This document shows positions 1 through 12,005 of a DNA stretch of 64,000 nucleotides, in pieces. Position 1 is the first letter of the stretch, and each line of letters begins with the position of its first letter. A program made the translations under genes and the position numbers. This DNA comes from Cliona cf. orientalis (Eukaryota; Porifera; Demospongiae; Clionaida; Clionaidae): positions 4,919,501 to 4,983,500 of the forward strand of contig OZ005699.1 in NCBI GenBank assembly GCA_963930775.1, read 5' to 3'. The notes under the pieces are model-generated. The model made no database searches, was not told the DNA's origin, and saw only the letters and a list, made by a program, of their open reading frames with translations.

Positions 1-59
1 AAGCACCATGTGATTGGAGAGGTCTACTCAGCAGGCCACTGAACCTCGAGCGAAGCAAG

Positions 60-375
60 AGGCAACGTCTGTTCTTTGTCGTGCCTGTCGATAGTCTGGT
101 GGTAGATTCGATATTTAAACAGAGCGAGAACGTCACCATTGCAGTGATGTGTTTGAGCATAGTTTGAGTAGCTGCTGTTGCACATGGATCTGCATCGAGG
201 GGTGTGGTCTATGCAATGATAGGTTCGTAGTTTGTGCTGCTTCCATCAGTGCATGCGAACTGTACTGACAGTTGACATACCAGCTAGTGAGATACTGTTT
301 AGATTTTCTCTGAGCATGTGAGCTTACTGTTAATAGCTGATATGCATATTAGCCACATTATTCCGTGATTGTGAC
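60..375 (+). repeat. Dispersed repeat, second copy at 38115-38350
   Basis: The text here (for example the CTGTCGATAGTCTGG block near 86 and the GCCACATTATTCCGTGATTGTG block near 351) returns in diverged form at 38115-38350, in the same order and orientation. No open frame is conserved between the copies. Function unknown; edges are approximate. Confidence 0.6.
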
Positions 376-808
376 ATCAAACGTACTTGTTATATGGGAT
401 TATTATATTCCTGCAGAAACAAGTAGAAGAATTGTCATCTTTATTGGGAGCTCGAGTAGTGGAATCATTTTCTTCAGCAGGTACATGTCTAAATAACTCA
501 AGATGAGCCTGAGCGAGCCCCCAGTACACGAGAGACGATTTTGTATTATAGTTGACACACCCCTACTAGTACTGTATGAAATATAATACATGAGAGCAGA
601 GCTTTTGTTATAATTTTCATTTGATCTTAAAAATGCAAGGCCATACTCAGTTTGATCAGACATTTATGGTCAGACATCAGATAGAAAGGCTGGTAAGAAT
701 TTTGAAATGTGCTGCACATGCAAATGCATGCCATGCAGCATCTTCAGCACAGCTGCAGCCATCATGTGGGTATTAGGCCCACTCTCAACAAGCCTCCAAA
801 CCACTACC
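376..808. other. No gene recognised
   Basis: Only short unconserved frames are present. The longest (403-663, minus) matches no family I know and has no exon-like boundaries. Confidence 0.5.
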
Positions 809-810
809 TA

Positions 811-1882
811 CCGTATAGCGGGAAACTTTCAAGGGAGAAAACTTTCGCGAATTTCGCAAATTTTTGACCATCAGCGAAAGTTTTCTCTGCGAAATTTGGG
901 GCGTGGCATACCTAAAGGGATGTGCCATACATCACGTGTCATATCGAGGTGGCTACGTAGCAGAGGATGTTGGACACTATCACGTGCGCACAACAAGTGG
1001 GCGTGTTGCCCCATATACAACACTTTACAAAATGTAAGTCATGATCTAAAGCCTTGAAGACAGTTTTAAACGTGAAAGCAAGTTGAAATCCATAAGAAAA
1101 GAAGATCCAGCGCCATAACCCGCCCGTCCACCCCTCATACTTCTTGCAAATCGAGAAAACTTGTTGCTCAGAATGGCAACAACAAAAACAGTACTTGTCG
1201 ATCGCAGTCGGCTTCTTTCGATGTTACAACATTAGATCTACACAATTCATCTCTTTTCCAGCTTTAGATTTGGCCATAGTTCACAATTGCAAACATTTTA
1301 GCTACCAGCTACACTCGCAAATGGCATTCTTTTGAACGCGTGGCAGCATAAATTGCATACCAAGGTCATGTGACTATAGCATAAATCCGCATCATGTCCA
1401 ACCTCCTCTGGCTACGTAGCTACGCGGCTAGCTAAGCTAGGTGTCAGCCATCGATCTCAATGTCCCTGTTGAAGTACTTTCAGCCGAGCTCCATGCTACC
1501 AAAGCTGATGGTCGTCTATCTATATACCATTATTCCGTCTTCCAGTATTGCTGCTGCCAACAAAGAGGTGAAACAAGCTGACAAGCCTGACGAAGCGTGG
1601 AGCGTATGAACACTTGACTCCGGTAGACGCCACGTACGATGGTCTCTACAGTGTAGGTGCTCATCAGGCAGACTATTAAGATCTCATTTATAATAGTACT
1701 TGCTTGCTTCGAAACTTTCAGCTGATGATTGTGGGTGTGGCCATAGGTGGTCTGCCTGTGCGCATGCTCAGTCTATAGTCACACCCATGCAGGATCATAG
1801 GTCCACGAAAGTTTTCTCTGCGAAATCTTATATTTTACCGATTAGCGAAAGTTTTCTCCCTCGAAAGTTTCCCACTATACGG
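811..1882. mobile_element. CCGTATAG-type inverted-repeat element
   Basis: The left end CCGTATAGCGGGAAACTTTC and the right end GAAAGTTTCCCACTATACGG are inverted copies. Both are flanked by TA (809-810 and 1883-1884), as expected of a TA target duplication. A further inner inverted pair (GGCTACGTAGCAGAGGATGTTGGACA region near 950; its complement near 1400) and short GCGAAAGTTTTCTC blocks near both ends are present. No transposase frame exists, so the copy is non-autonomous. Part of its interior (about 1260-1425) is also found at 37100-37245. Confidence 0.8.
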
Positions 1883-1884
1883 TA

Positions 1885-2628
1885 CTTAGCTAAAATTAGC
1901 CACTTTGGATGCTGCCTAACCTAGTAAAATAGGATGGGGTCAGACTAACCTTATAGCACTATCCACGTACAGCTTGAACAGATAGGATATCAGACCAACA
2001 AGTCTGACATTAGTCAACGAAATTATGGATGTTGGACTGTTGATATAAGCCCTGTGAGTACATCATCCTATACAGCACTTATAGGGGTGCATTAACTGGT
2101 TGGTGACCACTGAGCCAGATACCTATAGTAGTTAGCTGTACTACAGGGCATTATCATCGTGATATTGCCTTAGCCACGGGACAAATGCATGTATACTTCC
2201 CTGGTGGTACCTCTCATAGGTGGAATGCAACATCATAGTCGGTATAGTTGGTAGACTCTATAAGTAGCTATATAGGGATGGCCTGGATATTACATATATA
2301 TGTAATTAATGAAAATATCTCAAGAATAGAATGGTTTCAGAATTTCTAACCTTGACCATCGTATTCTACGAGTGATTTTACACCTAGAAAGTCTATCAAT
2401 ATGCGCCGTGCATGTAGAGAGGGTCATACTTGATAGTTATTTAGCTTCCAATTACAAGTTAATAATCATGAAAACAGGACGTTTCGGTTCGTGGACCTTC
2501 ATTAGCTGAACTGAACTGCATGATACAGAAACCAAGAATAAATATAAGTATGATAAATTGAAAAGATGACGTAATAGTGCATGGGCATGAATTAGAAAAT
2601 TAAAAGGTTAATTAATAGCTGTACTAGC
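1885..2628. other. No gene recognised
   Basis: AT-rich sequence with no frame longer than 60 codons that looks coding and no clear repeat boundary. Confidence 0.5.
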
Positions 2629-2711
2629 TGCATGCTTGAACAGGAGGGAGTCAGCGATCCATTCTGGTCTCCCTTCTTGGATCGCTGACTCCCTCTTGTT
2701 CAAGTATGCAG
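2629..2711. repeat. Near-perfect 33-bp hairpin
   Basis: Arms 2629-2661 and 2679-2711 contain GAGGGAGTCAGCGATCCA and its complement, with only two mismatches and a 17-base loop. It may be a small fold-back insertion. No coding content. Confidence 0.8.
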
Positions 2712-2962
2712 TACAGTATCCTTTTTGAAAGTGTGCCATTCAATCTCATATATATAGTATCACATATCATTGCTGTCTGTGACAAGTCTGGGTGCTGTCC
2801 AAGGACATTGAAATTTCTCTGTGCAGTAGCCTCAGGGAAATGGATTGTCAATTTTGAATGTAAGTTTACATTAATTATTATGTATACATATAATTATGTA
2901 TAGTATGTATATCCCCAGTGGCGTAGTCAGATTAGTGTGGCTTAGACTGTCAACATACTTTT

Positions 2963-3110
2963 AGCAAGTATAAAAAACAATTGAATAAAATTGAAGATGA
3001 AGTAGGGATGGCAGTGCCAAAAAATGCACAAACAAGATTAATTTTGTGGGGATAACGTATCACATCCACTATATACATCCCCAAGCTTACTTTCTTGATA
3101 ATACTTCTGA
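2963..3110 (+). repeat. FB1 single arm
   Basis: Carries the FB1 arm: AAGTATAAAAAACAATTGAA, then GAAGTAGGGATGGCAGTGCC, then ATACATCCCCAAGCTTACTTTC. Only one arm is present. Confidence 0.7.
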
Positions 3111-3231
3111 TTCAGTATGCAAGTGTCGCTATACATGTACTTTGATCTTGACTCTATGCATGTGGGAGAAATTTAAGGGTAGTCAGTGTTGATTGTCTAT
3201 TTCTGCTTGTGCCCCATATATATCGTATGCA

Positions 3232-3372
3232 AGTATAAAAACAATTGAATAAAATTGAAGGATGAAGTAGGGATGGCAGTGCCAAAAAATACACAAATAA
3301 GATTTGTAGGGATAACGTATTACACCCACTATACATCCCTACACTTGCTTTTCTTGGTATATCATACACTTC
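3232..3372 (+). repeat. FB1 single arm, second tandem copy
   Basis: A closer copy of the arm at 2963-3110 in the same orientation, including TTTGTAGGGATAACGTATTA and CTATACATCCCTACACTTGC. Two same-strand arms lie within 400 bp, each without its inverted partner. Confidence 0.7.
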
Positions 3373-4158
3373 TGATTCAGTATGTATTAAAAGTATTGCT
3401 ATTATATTTTGATATTAATCCATGGGTATATGGTATTGATTTTCCATTCCTGCATGTGCCCCCTATCATAAGAGTCGGTAGACTCTATAAGTAGGGATGG
3501 CCCGGATATGCCATATATGTAATACATTACAAATACCCAAATATCTCAAAATAGGTAATTTTATAAAGTTTCTAAGTGTGAAAATCAGAATCTCCAGCAG
3601 ATTGTGCATCTAGATCATTCATCAAAGCAATTGTACACATCAGAACCAGACGTTCGAAAAATAGGCCATTTGTCAATCTTTCTTCTTTCTTTCTTTTTCA
3701 TTATCAGGGCTAACTCAAGACTGCCTCCACTGCTCATCTTACTTCGTGTATAAATCCACTCTATTTTGTAGCGCGCAGTGCAGTGGCACGCTAGTTTGAC
3801 GTTATCTCGACAGTTACGTAATAGTGGGTGTGTACGGCGCATTATCAAATGGGTGTGTCTAATACGCCATTTTGTGATATAATGCGCATGCTCAGAATAT
3901 TTTGCCATGGTGAAGTCATGTGACAGCGCCTGGCCCTATAGGCGAGCCATTGCTAGCGTGCAACGGCGCGCTGGGCCGATCATGGATATGAAGGTTCAAG
4001 GCTAGAGGAGCGGTAAGGCACTAGGTATAGGCGAGCTACTCACCAGCGCTTGCAGCGCAAGTGCTACGCTGGTCGGATCCGTCATAGATATGAAGGAACA
4101 AGGCTCGAGCAGCGGTATCAGTAAAACGTACTCAAAACATAGTACTGATAATAAATTA

Positions 4159-4472
4159 CCGTATTTCCTCGAAATCTCGCCGCACCTCGAAATCCCGCCG
4201 CCCTCGAAATGTCGCCGCATCTATCTGCCATCTCGCCCCAATAAACGCCGCCCTCGAAATCTCGCCGCATGGTAAGGGGTCGACAGAAATTTTCGTATGC
4301 GCAGGGACATTTTACGTGCATACAACTAGGCTTATTATTGAAGCTGTGTACGAGCGTGCATATCGATCTCTGTAGACGCCGCCCTCGAAATCTAGCCGCC
4401 CTCGAATTGTCGCCGCACCAAACGGAGCCTTGAAATAAAATCTCGCCGCGGCGAGATTTCGAGGAAATACGG
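4159..4472. mobile_element. CCGTATTTCCTCGAAATC inverted-repeat element
   Basis: Ends CCGTATTTCCTCGAAATCTC and GAGATTTCGAGGAAATACGG are exact inverted copies flanked by TA on both sides (4157-4158, 4473-4474). The interior is a string of CTCGAAATCTCGCCGC-type variants. The related composite repeat at 56023-57279 lacks this insertion at the matching point (AAAATATGCCGGG), so the boundaries and the TA target are supported by an empty site. No coding capacity. Confidence 0.85.
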
Positions 4473-4729
4473 TATGCCGGGTAGCTTAGCTGCTGCCAAC
4501 AGTAAAACATAGAACTTGGTTTTCTCCCTAAGCGGAAAAGTCTCATCACTACTTGGGCCGCCTAAAGCAGCCTTCTTTATCATCCTGTTCATCATCATCA
4601 TAATAATTATTATTAATATGCAAGTTAATGAGGGGCGTGGCAAAGAATTTTACGCACCTCCCATCTTCAGAAGTTGTGAGCAAACCGTGCGTTGATAAAT
4701 TACACTAAGTTCAATAAAAAAGAACAGAA

Positions 4730-5112
4730 ACAAGTATAAAAACAATTGAATAAAATTGAAGAATGAAGTAGGGATGGCAGGATCAAAAAGTACACAAACA
4801 AGAAATAATCACATCTACTATACATCCCTACGCTTGCTTTTTGAGGGGTGCAAAAATAGCCGGTAACAACTATGATGCGATTGACTCAAAACTGATAAAC
4901 CGAACCATCGTGACAACTAGGGAACAACCCTGCATGAATGTCTCCCACATACCGCACTCAACAAACACGTCAACCATGATTAATAGGTGCACAATAGTCG
5001 AGAAAGCAAGCGTAGGGATGTATAGTAGATGTGATTATTTCTTGTTTGTGTACTTTTTGATCCTGCCATCCCTACTTCATTCTTCAATTTTATTCAATTG
5101 TTTTTATACTTG
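4730..5112. mobile_element. FB1 fold-back element, complete
   Basis: Two arms of about 115 bp (left from ACAAGTATAAAAACAATTGA, right ending TTGTTTTTATACTTGT) are inverted copies. Inside each arm are GAAGTAGGGATGGCAGGATC and CTATACATCCCTACGCTTGC. The spacer has no conserved frame. Other complete copies lie at 48025-48405 and 56912-57279. Confidence 0.8.
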
Positions 5113-5139
5113 TATAATAATATTATGTGTGTGCATGGC

Positions 5140-5212
5140 TACTCAAAAAGCAAGCATAGCGATGTATATAGTGGGTGTAATACGTTATCCCTACAAATCT
5201 TGTTTGTGTATT
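5140..5212 (-). repeat. FB1 arm, outer part cut off by family D
   Basis: Begins with the AAGCAAGCATAGCGATG end of an FB1 arm and stops abruptly after TTTGTGTATTTTT, where AACCCTCGGCGC begins. The missing remainder of the arm continues at 6097-6155, so this is one arm split by the insertion 5213-6096. Confidence 0.75.
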
Positions 5213-6096
5213 TTTAACCCTCGGCGCATGCGCGAGGGTTACTGTAGTCGTTCTGTGTGTCTGTCTATCTGTCTGTCTGTTACCGCGCTAACTGCTACAT
5301 ACCTTATTTGCGAGTCCAAACTGCGATGTTTTAACATTCCTTATGGTGTTCCAAACGCATGATTTGTGCGGATTTCATAGAAAATGCTTTGTTGGCCAGT
5401 TTTGGCGTCATTTGCTGATTCTAAGCTTCTTGCCCAGCCCTCTGCTATGACTTTACGTATAAATAGAACGTTATGTGTCACACGCTATATACGGCATAGG
5501 CCCATTATACGCATGCGCGCGTGAGGGTTACGAGAGCGGGGTTTGGGGAAGCTACGTTCTTAGTCTAGAATACTTCTAGCATCTATGGTTCCCCCAGCGA
5601 AGCGTGTGTCATTATCAAGCTCGCAGTTTTCAGAGATGGATAATACACCGTATAGCCGGAAATATTGGCTGGAATCGCTATTGCAAAAATATTAGCGGAT
5701 TTAAATTTGGCAGTTCGGTACAGGATCGCCATACGTATATATGCGAGTTGGAAATTTTGGCGGATTTTAATTTGGCGATTGCAACATCGACCGCCAAACC
5801 GCCAAATTTAACTCCCCGCCAAAGTTTCCGGCTATACGGTACTCTACACAAGCTACAGTCAAGTCACATTCCCAAACTCAGGACAAGACTAGATGAGGAG
5901 TTTGTACCTTTAATAGTCAGCCCATAGATTGCTGCCACACCCCTCATTCATCAAAATAGGAGGATTGATGCGTGTGCAACTACGCGTGCTAACCTAGGAA
6001 GTTAATGCAGTTTGCATGCATCGCCTAATATTGTATTCTTGTGAGATAAGTGTCATACAACGCACCGAGGGTTTTGGGCTCTAGAGAGCTCTAATT
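5213..6096 (+). mobile_element. Family D element (putative Helentron-like), inserted in FB1
   Basis: Starts with the near-palindrome AACCCTCGGCGCATGCGCGA, followed by GTTCTGTGTGTCTGTCTATC, a short TCTG repeat. It ends with CACCGAGGG and a small palindrome (CTCTAGAGAG). CCCTCGGCGC at the left and GCACCGAGGG at the right form subterminal inverted repeats. The uninterrupted FB1 arm shows the element sits between T residues with no obvious target duplication. It contains the nested element 5648-5839. Assignment to Helentrons is inference from architecture only. Confidence 0.6.
5648..5839. mobile_element. CCGTATAGCCGGAAA inverted-repeat element
   Basis: Left CCGTATAGCCGGAAATATTGGC and right GCCAAAGTTTCCGGCTATACGG pair as inverted repeats over 192 bp. 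The interior repeats GCGGATTTAAATTTGGC-like blocks. It lies inside the family D copy 5213-6096, so it is the youngest of three nested insertions. Confidence 0.8.
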
Positions 6097-6155
6097 TGGC
6101 ACTGCCATCCCTACTTCATCCTTTAATTTTATTCAATTGTTTTTTATACTTGTTA
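6097..6155 (-). repeat. FB1 arm, remainder after the family D insertion
   Basis: TTGGCACTGCCATCCCTACTTCATCC followed by TTCAATTG and ATACTTGTTACTG completes the arm that begins at 5140. Confidence 0.75.
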
Positions 6156-6159
6156 CTGT

Positions 6160-6880
6160 TCTTTTTTAGTGCTTTCAGGGTAGTTCATGATTGTCATTAA
6201 TTTCATCAATGCCACCTAGCTGACTAATTTCGTGGGGACAGAGGCTGGGCGTGAAACTATACATACCATAGTGACCTGATATTATGGTTTGCCTATCCAT
6301 TCAGATTATTCAATGCATGGAACTAGCTACAACTTCTTTTTTCTGGACCTAGCTAGCTACATCCAACCGTGCTCCAACAATAATACATAATATGATATTA
6401 TAGGGAAGTAGGTACACCACTGATTCAACATGTTTGTGTGATCCTAGTCTTTGGGTCAGGCAGCCATGGTCCCCTAAACACACCGTGCGTTCAAATATGA
6501 ATACTCCTGTAAGTGCAAATCCCAGGCAGTCTTTTGATAGCTAGCTAGGATGACTTCTTTTGCATCACACACTATTGAACATATGTTAACGCTAGCATCA
6601 TCGGCTTCCTTGATCGTAGCGGGGCTAATCGATTCTGATAGCGGTCCACTGGGATCAGGAAGGTCACTCTATTTCGACGTCTTGGCAAAGAACTGATAAA
6701 GAGACATCATTCAGTGAGCTAGCATTACATTTAGCACCTGCTGCTAGCGACCGCGTGTGGCCATGCATGGTAGGCGTTTAGGTCAAAGGTCACGTGCAAA
6801 GGAAAAAAATTTTTGCACATTCAAATTTTTTTTTTCATATAAGGGAATGGAGCATATGAAAATTTCCTGTTATACGGTAG
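6160..6880. other. No gene recognised
   Basis: No exon-like frame or clear inverted repeat was found. The frame from 6757 runs into the repeat at 6887-7235 and is explained by it. Confidence 0.5.
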
Positions 6881-6886
6881 TTCGAC

Positions 6887-7235
6887 ATCATAGGAGTATG
6901 ATCGGAAGCCATCACTGGAAGAAAACCGGAGAAATAGCCAACTTCTTTGGCGAGATTCACTTCGAAATCAAGGTCAAGAGCCCGAACTTGTCTCAGTGGA
7001 ACATCACAGTGTTGAGCATAGCCGATCTCGTGCAGCTGGCTATCTGAAAATAGGTTGGTAAACTATGTAGTTCTAGCCATGTAGAGGATGGAAAACTCTT
7101 GATCGAACGGTGAATGTTACTGTCGTCTTTTTTGGGTGCATGCGCTTATTAGACAATACTTAACAACAGGAAGGAAGCATGCGCTTATTAAAAAATATAC
7201 GCTTAATAAGCATGTGCACTTATTAACCAGACTTT
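6887..7235 (+). mobile_element. Truncated GTTAATAAGCGC-type element
   Basis: Closely matches 35925-36280, the right two thirds of the complete element 35736-36283, including GAGTATGATCGGAAGCCAT, GATCTCGTGCAGCTGGCTAT and the end CTTATTAACCAGACTTTA. The left inverted arm is missing here. Confidence 0.75.
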
Positions 7236-7637
7236 AAGCATTGCATCATTGGGATTCTCGAGCTATAGCTAGCTGCACTGTAACCAGAGCCAATCTATTT
7301 TTCCAAGTGTGCGACTGCAGTACTACAGACTGACCTAGTCTTGCGCACCAGCCCCTCCTACGCCTACGCCTACGCGCGCGAGACTATAAAGACCTAAGAA
7401 TGACCTGTGAATGAAGCCACACTTCTCGTTATCTTGATCCCAATGCTGGCTGACTGGCAAACTTGAAAGAAGGCTGTTAAGAACCAAGTAGCGACGAAAA
7501 ACTTCTGTTTCAGGAGCATATTTTAGAGGCAAGTAGTTTACTATTGGTAGTAGCCACCATTGACAGTTCACTGAGCGGCACTGATCAGCTGAGCGCTGGA
7601 CTGGATGTGCCGGTGCATGCGCACCACAAAAGTCGGT

Positions 7638-8097
7638 CACATGACTTCACCATGGCAACACTGTATGAGCATGCACATTATATGATAAAATGGCAAATTA
7701 GACACACCCACTCGTAAGATGTGCTGTACACACCCATAATTAAATCACTATCCTGGTAACACAAAATGAGCGTGCCACAGACATGCACGCTCCAAAATGG
7801 AGTGAATCTGTACTCGAACTAATGTGAGTGATCAAAGCAGTCTTGATCGAGTTAGCCCTGGCAAACAGAAAGAAAGATTGAGAATGGTTATTTTTTACAT
7901 AGCTGGTTCAGGCGTACCTGAATGTTTCCATGGATGTATGGGGACTTATTAGGTAGATATTTTGATGTAGATCACAAATATGAATGTTAAAAATCTTAAA
8001 AATTAAGTTGCTTTGAGTTATTATATTGTTTTTGTAATGTATTACATATCCGGCCAACCCTACTTGTAGAGTTTGCCGACTCTATGATATATCCCAC
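7638..8097 (-). repeat. Family A copy, reverse orientation
   Basis: Reverse complement of the family A unit at 3473-3935: CACATGACTTCACCATGGCAAC at one edge, GAGTTAGCCCTGGCAAACAGAAAGAAAG in the middle, and ACTTGTAGAGTTTGCCGACTC at the other. Diverged; no conserved frame. Confidence 0.75.
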
Positions 8098-8157
8098 CTA
8101 AGTATTATATCAGCCGGGGTATAACTAGGATATTTTCTCTCCCTGAGGGGTACAAGG

Positions 8158-8560
8158 GAAAATATGATCCATATTTCCCTCCCTCTGGCTATTACTTTGA
8201 CCAATCAGAGCCATTGTTTTAGTTCACACAAACAGTCACATCATCATACCTACTACTATATTTGCGTTAACACAGACACAGAAACACACACTCTAATTGA
8301 CACTAATCAGGAACCAATTAGCTATCGCTCTATCTGGCAGTTCTACCATGTTGCAAGCTCAATTGCAAGTGAACTGTACCAGCTGGTAGTCCAAGTCTCA
8401 ATAGCGATTGCGCGAGTTTGTTGAACAGTGAAACTATTTTTCGAAGCTACCTGACTGTCTTCTGTTCACGGAAAGCTGAAGCACTGGTTGATTCAACTAG
8501 CCATGGTTCCGTGACTCAAGCCATTTGTCATTGGTTGTTTCTTTGCTTGTTTGTTTTTAC
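8158..8560 (+). repeat. Family E copy 1
   Basis: GACCAATCAGAGCCATTGTTTTAG, TAATTGACACTAATCAGGA and GAAGCTACCTGACTGTCTTC recur in the same order at 12560-13010. The frame at 8164-8424 is not open in the second copy, so I treat it as non-coding. Confidence 0.65.
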
Positions 8561-8869
8561 TGTGTGCAACTCTCTTTCTGTTCAGAACTATTGTTGCTAG
8601 ATTAGAACTGTTATTGCTATGCATGTAGACTATGGTGCGCGTGACTTTTAGCCAATCAGGTGGGATGTACAGTGCTACAGAGCAAAAGAATAGATTTTTT
8701 TCTAACTTTGCATGTACACCTACAATGAATAGAAATAGCACTTTTAGCTGCAGTACTGGTGTGCAAAGCATCAAACAAACATCGCTCCGTAACAGAAGGT
8801 ATGACGAACAATGACGTTGGTCTGGTATCACGTGCGCTATACATAGCAATACAAACAATCAAAAATCGC

Positions 8870-9444
8870 TAGATCGAAGGCTATGGACGAGTTGAGGTAA
8901 GTTTCTGAAGGTAGAGAATCGCTCTGGTATGTCTGCTTCTACACAGTAATACCGTACGTAGCTAACGCGAGCGACTGTCGGACTGCCTGGTGAAGCAGTA
9001 GCTGTCAACCCCACAAAAATACTATGGAGCGGTAAAAAGGCTTTTAGGCTGCTTATCGTTACTATCTTACCTCCCTTCAATACTTCAGAAGCGAAGCGCT
9101 CCACACGTTGAACGCTAAGAAGTCGGTTCTCGCTGCCTCTCGTTCTAAGATCGCCAATGGGCGTGGTCAATGACAACGTCACTATTGTATACATGCGTTG
9201 GGTACTACGTCGTCAAGGCAGACTTCGACCCGTCTGGAGCAACCGGCGGAAATATTTGCTTCCAGATTGGGCGTTTCCTGCAAGACATTCGCAGTTTCAC
9301 ATATACACTAGGATTGTTAATGCATAAGGATGCATAGAGCACAATATTGACTCTTAACTAAAGCTTTCATGCAAGATTCTGTGCCTAACATAAATAGACC
9401 ATATTTTAGGCTAGTTTGGTGAATATCTCCGTGACGCTTTGTGG
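8870..9444. other. No gene recognised
   Basis: An ATGGACGAGTTGAG|GTAAGT sequence at 8882 resembles a first exon with a donor, but no continuation was found. Otherwise nothing supported. Confidence 0.4.
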
Positions 9445-9448
9445 TTAA

Positions 9449-10046
9449 GGTTACGGTATACAGTTTAATTTCGCGCCGTGCGCGAACATTTATCTCCATA
9501 CAAAGCAATGGATGGCAAGCGCTTAAAATTTTCACGTCAGTTTTCGCATAGTTAAAAAACATAGGATACCGTATATACGGTCTGTTCTAATTCTGCAACA
9601 ATAGAGGCAGGGCCACACGTTTCAATTTTGCGTTTAGTATGTTCGAGGCCAGAGCTATGGCCGACTTTGTGCACAGTGGTTCAGTCCAAGGAGCCACTCG
9701 CGCCAGCGCTTTGTGGAGTCTATCGAAAGAGGGATGGTTTTGAAGCAAAAACGCTACCTGTGGCCCTCGAGAGTGATGAAAGCTTACTGCTGAAAGTGGA
9801 GCCTATAGCTAGGCTGCCAATGTCTAAGTAAAAACTGACGTGAAAACTTATGAAACGGTGGTGAAACTGCTCGTGCGGACCAAGATCAGAAGATATCGTT
9901 CGAGTAAGCTTTTTCTAGGCCAAGAGTAGCAGAAAGAAGTAAGGAGAAGGCTGGAACAGACTAGGAGTTTATAGCTATCTTTATTTATGATATACAGAGT
10001 GTTTTATTGATCTAATTAATTATTCATGAAACTGTTGACCGTAACC
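9449..10046. mobile_element. TTAA-flanked GGTTACGGT inverted-repeat element
   Basis: Left GGTTACGGTATACAGTTT and right, reversed, GGTTACGGTCAACAGTTT pair as short terminal inverted repeats. TTAA lies directly outside both (9445-9448, 10047-10050). The frame at 9628-9831 inside has no recognisable domain. Confidence 0.65.
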
Positions 10047-10052
10047 TTAAGA

Positions 10053-11029
10053 CTTCTTATTTGGCACAAAGATGTATCTAGTTGGTGCCTATCTTCAATT
10101 CAAATCATGATTCTTAACTATAATCCAATCCCGTGAAACTGTGCCTAACGTAAGAATCGGAAATTTTTGGCCATTCTTGCATGCTGAAGCCATATTGAAG
10201 GTGATATCAGCTTTCCACTGCATATGCAGATAGTCCATCCATTGACCTAACTGGGTATCAAATCAGATGAAGATACATGCAAGTTTAACCACAAAACACT
10301 GCAAAAATCACACAGTGGTAAAAATCTACTCTCTTACTCTGTAGCACTGTACAATAGTTAGATATAGCACGGTTACCAGGGATTTATGGTGATGTAAACC
10401 GCCCTTGTCCTCGGGCTACACCCTTGGACTAGGGTCAGTTACTGCCAGAGCGGCAAATCGATTACATATAAAACTAGAGCTCTGCGCAATCTGTAGATCA
10501 ACTTTTGTGTCCATAGTTATAATTTTATAGAATTAGAGCTAATCATAGGCGTAGCTCCCTATACAGCCAGTACGCGGCCATGGCCGCACCACATTTTGGG
10601 CCTAGACCTTCCCGTTAATTAGCTCTGGCACAACAGCCAGGTCAGTAGCTCAGTGACAAATATTATTACTGATAATCGATGACTGGCGGAGAACGCATTT
10701 AATTAGGGGCGTATTCAACATTTTGGGGGGCGTAGCTTTAAATTTTGCGCACACGCTTCATGCACGAAATGTGCCATACCACGTCAGATTTGCTAGTTAC
10801 ACCACTGCTAATAGAAATGGCGATGTCTGCTAAAAATGCACTGATTCTCTCTCTGCACCAGATCTAGACTAGGAAGATACGAACTGCTATTACATATATG
10901 ACATTGTAACTTTTGTTTTATTAATATAGCTATCTTACAGGGCAGATTCGGTTCCATAGGGGATAGCAGCCAAACCGTGGAGTATAGTCATGAGTAGAAC
11001 ATGTCAACGATCCTTACCAGTTCATATAC
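10053..11029. other. No gene recognised
   Basis: AT-rich sequence without an exon-like frame or a repeat edge I can defend. Confidence 0.5.
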
Positions 11030-11760
11030 TAGGCCAGTTAATTGTACGCATGAGCAGAAAGCTATGCATTATGTATTGAGAGTAGGTACTGTCCATATAC
11101 ATGTAGGCGTGCAGAGTGGATTATAACGGTCGGTCATCGGCTAAAATCCGACTAACATGGCTCCATGGCTGCCCCGAACCGCTCCTGGTCGGACATATGC
11201 CCGCCTTACCATCACTTGCCCGTATAGTTTGCAATGCGCATGCGTTCTTAGTACTGGCAGACAGTGGTCAGTAGCTGGGGGATGTTTGTAGTAGTAGTTT
11301 AGCACCCACTTAGCTTACAACTTTAGTGCTCTGTGCTGTGGTTTGTGGTATATGTAACTGCACCTGCTATGTATACTTAGTAGCTATCACTGTGCTTGTG
11401 CATTGCTGCTGCCTTCCCTTGCAAGGACACTTGTCTTACAATAATATTATTATCTGGCTGGACTACGCATAGACATATACAATGCATATAATGTCCGATC
11501 AAACTGGAATATGGTCTGACATTTGTCAGATCATCAACAAAAAGTTATAATCCACACTGGGCGTGGCTACAATGGCCAACACAAAGGCGATTTTTGTGCT
11601 CACGATGATGACAACAACGACACAATTGATTACTTTACCCCCTTGCGCATGTGTACGGGGTAAATATTTACTTCGAATTTGGTCTCTCTCATTACTGCAT
11701 GAGCTGATAATTGTTCTTTGATGATGCAATGCTGTTTTACATCTCCGTAGACTTGACTGT
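11030..11760 (+). repeat. Family F copy 1
   Basis: GTACGCATGAGCAGAAAGC, GGGCGTGGCTACAATGGCCAACA and the CCCCTTGCGCATG block recur in order at 29755-30190. Edges are uncertain. Confidence 0.55.
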
Positions 11761-12005
11761 ACTGCATATGGCTACACTGCACTCAGTCCTTGCACAATGT
11801 GCGTTATTTGGAATGACCACACCTATGCAAATGAATTAAGATGAGCGTGCATACATATGTGGTTGCTTCATAGGTAGGTGTGGCTATAGATAGCCACACT
11901 CGGGTTGTGCCACTACATATTCTACCTACGTATATACTCTTGTACTATAACAAGTGGGATATAGCTGTACATAATATATATTCCTTCCCTGAGGGGTACA
12001 AGGGA

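Larger units (their letters stand above)
3473..5112 (+). repeat. Composite repeat copy 1 (family A plus FB1)
   Basis: A block beginning GTCGGTAGACTCTATAAGTAG and ending in the second FB1 arm recurs at 47045-48405 and 56023-57279 in the same order. It consists of a family A unit (about 3473-3935), a linker (GTAGCTTAGCTGCTGCCAAC near 4482) and a complete FB1 fold-back. The extra length over the other copies is explained by the element at 4159-4472. No frame is shared by the copies, so the long frames here are not genes. Confidence 0.8.

Noticed and set aside
4841..5362. Long open frame of 173 codons
   Set aside because: It runs through the FB1 fold-back and into family D; the copies at 48 and 57 kb do not preserve it, and it begins at TTG.
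8164..8600. Two open plus-strand frames
   Set aside because: The region is repeated at 12560-13010, where the frames are closed.
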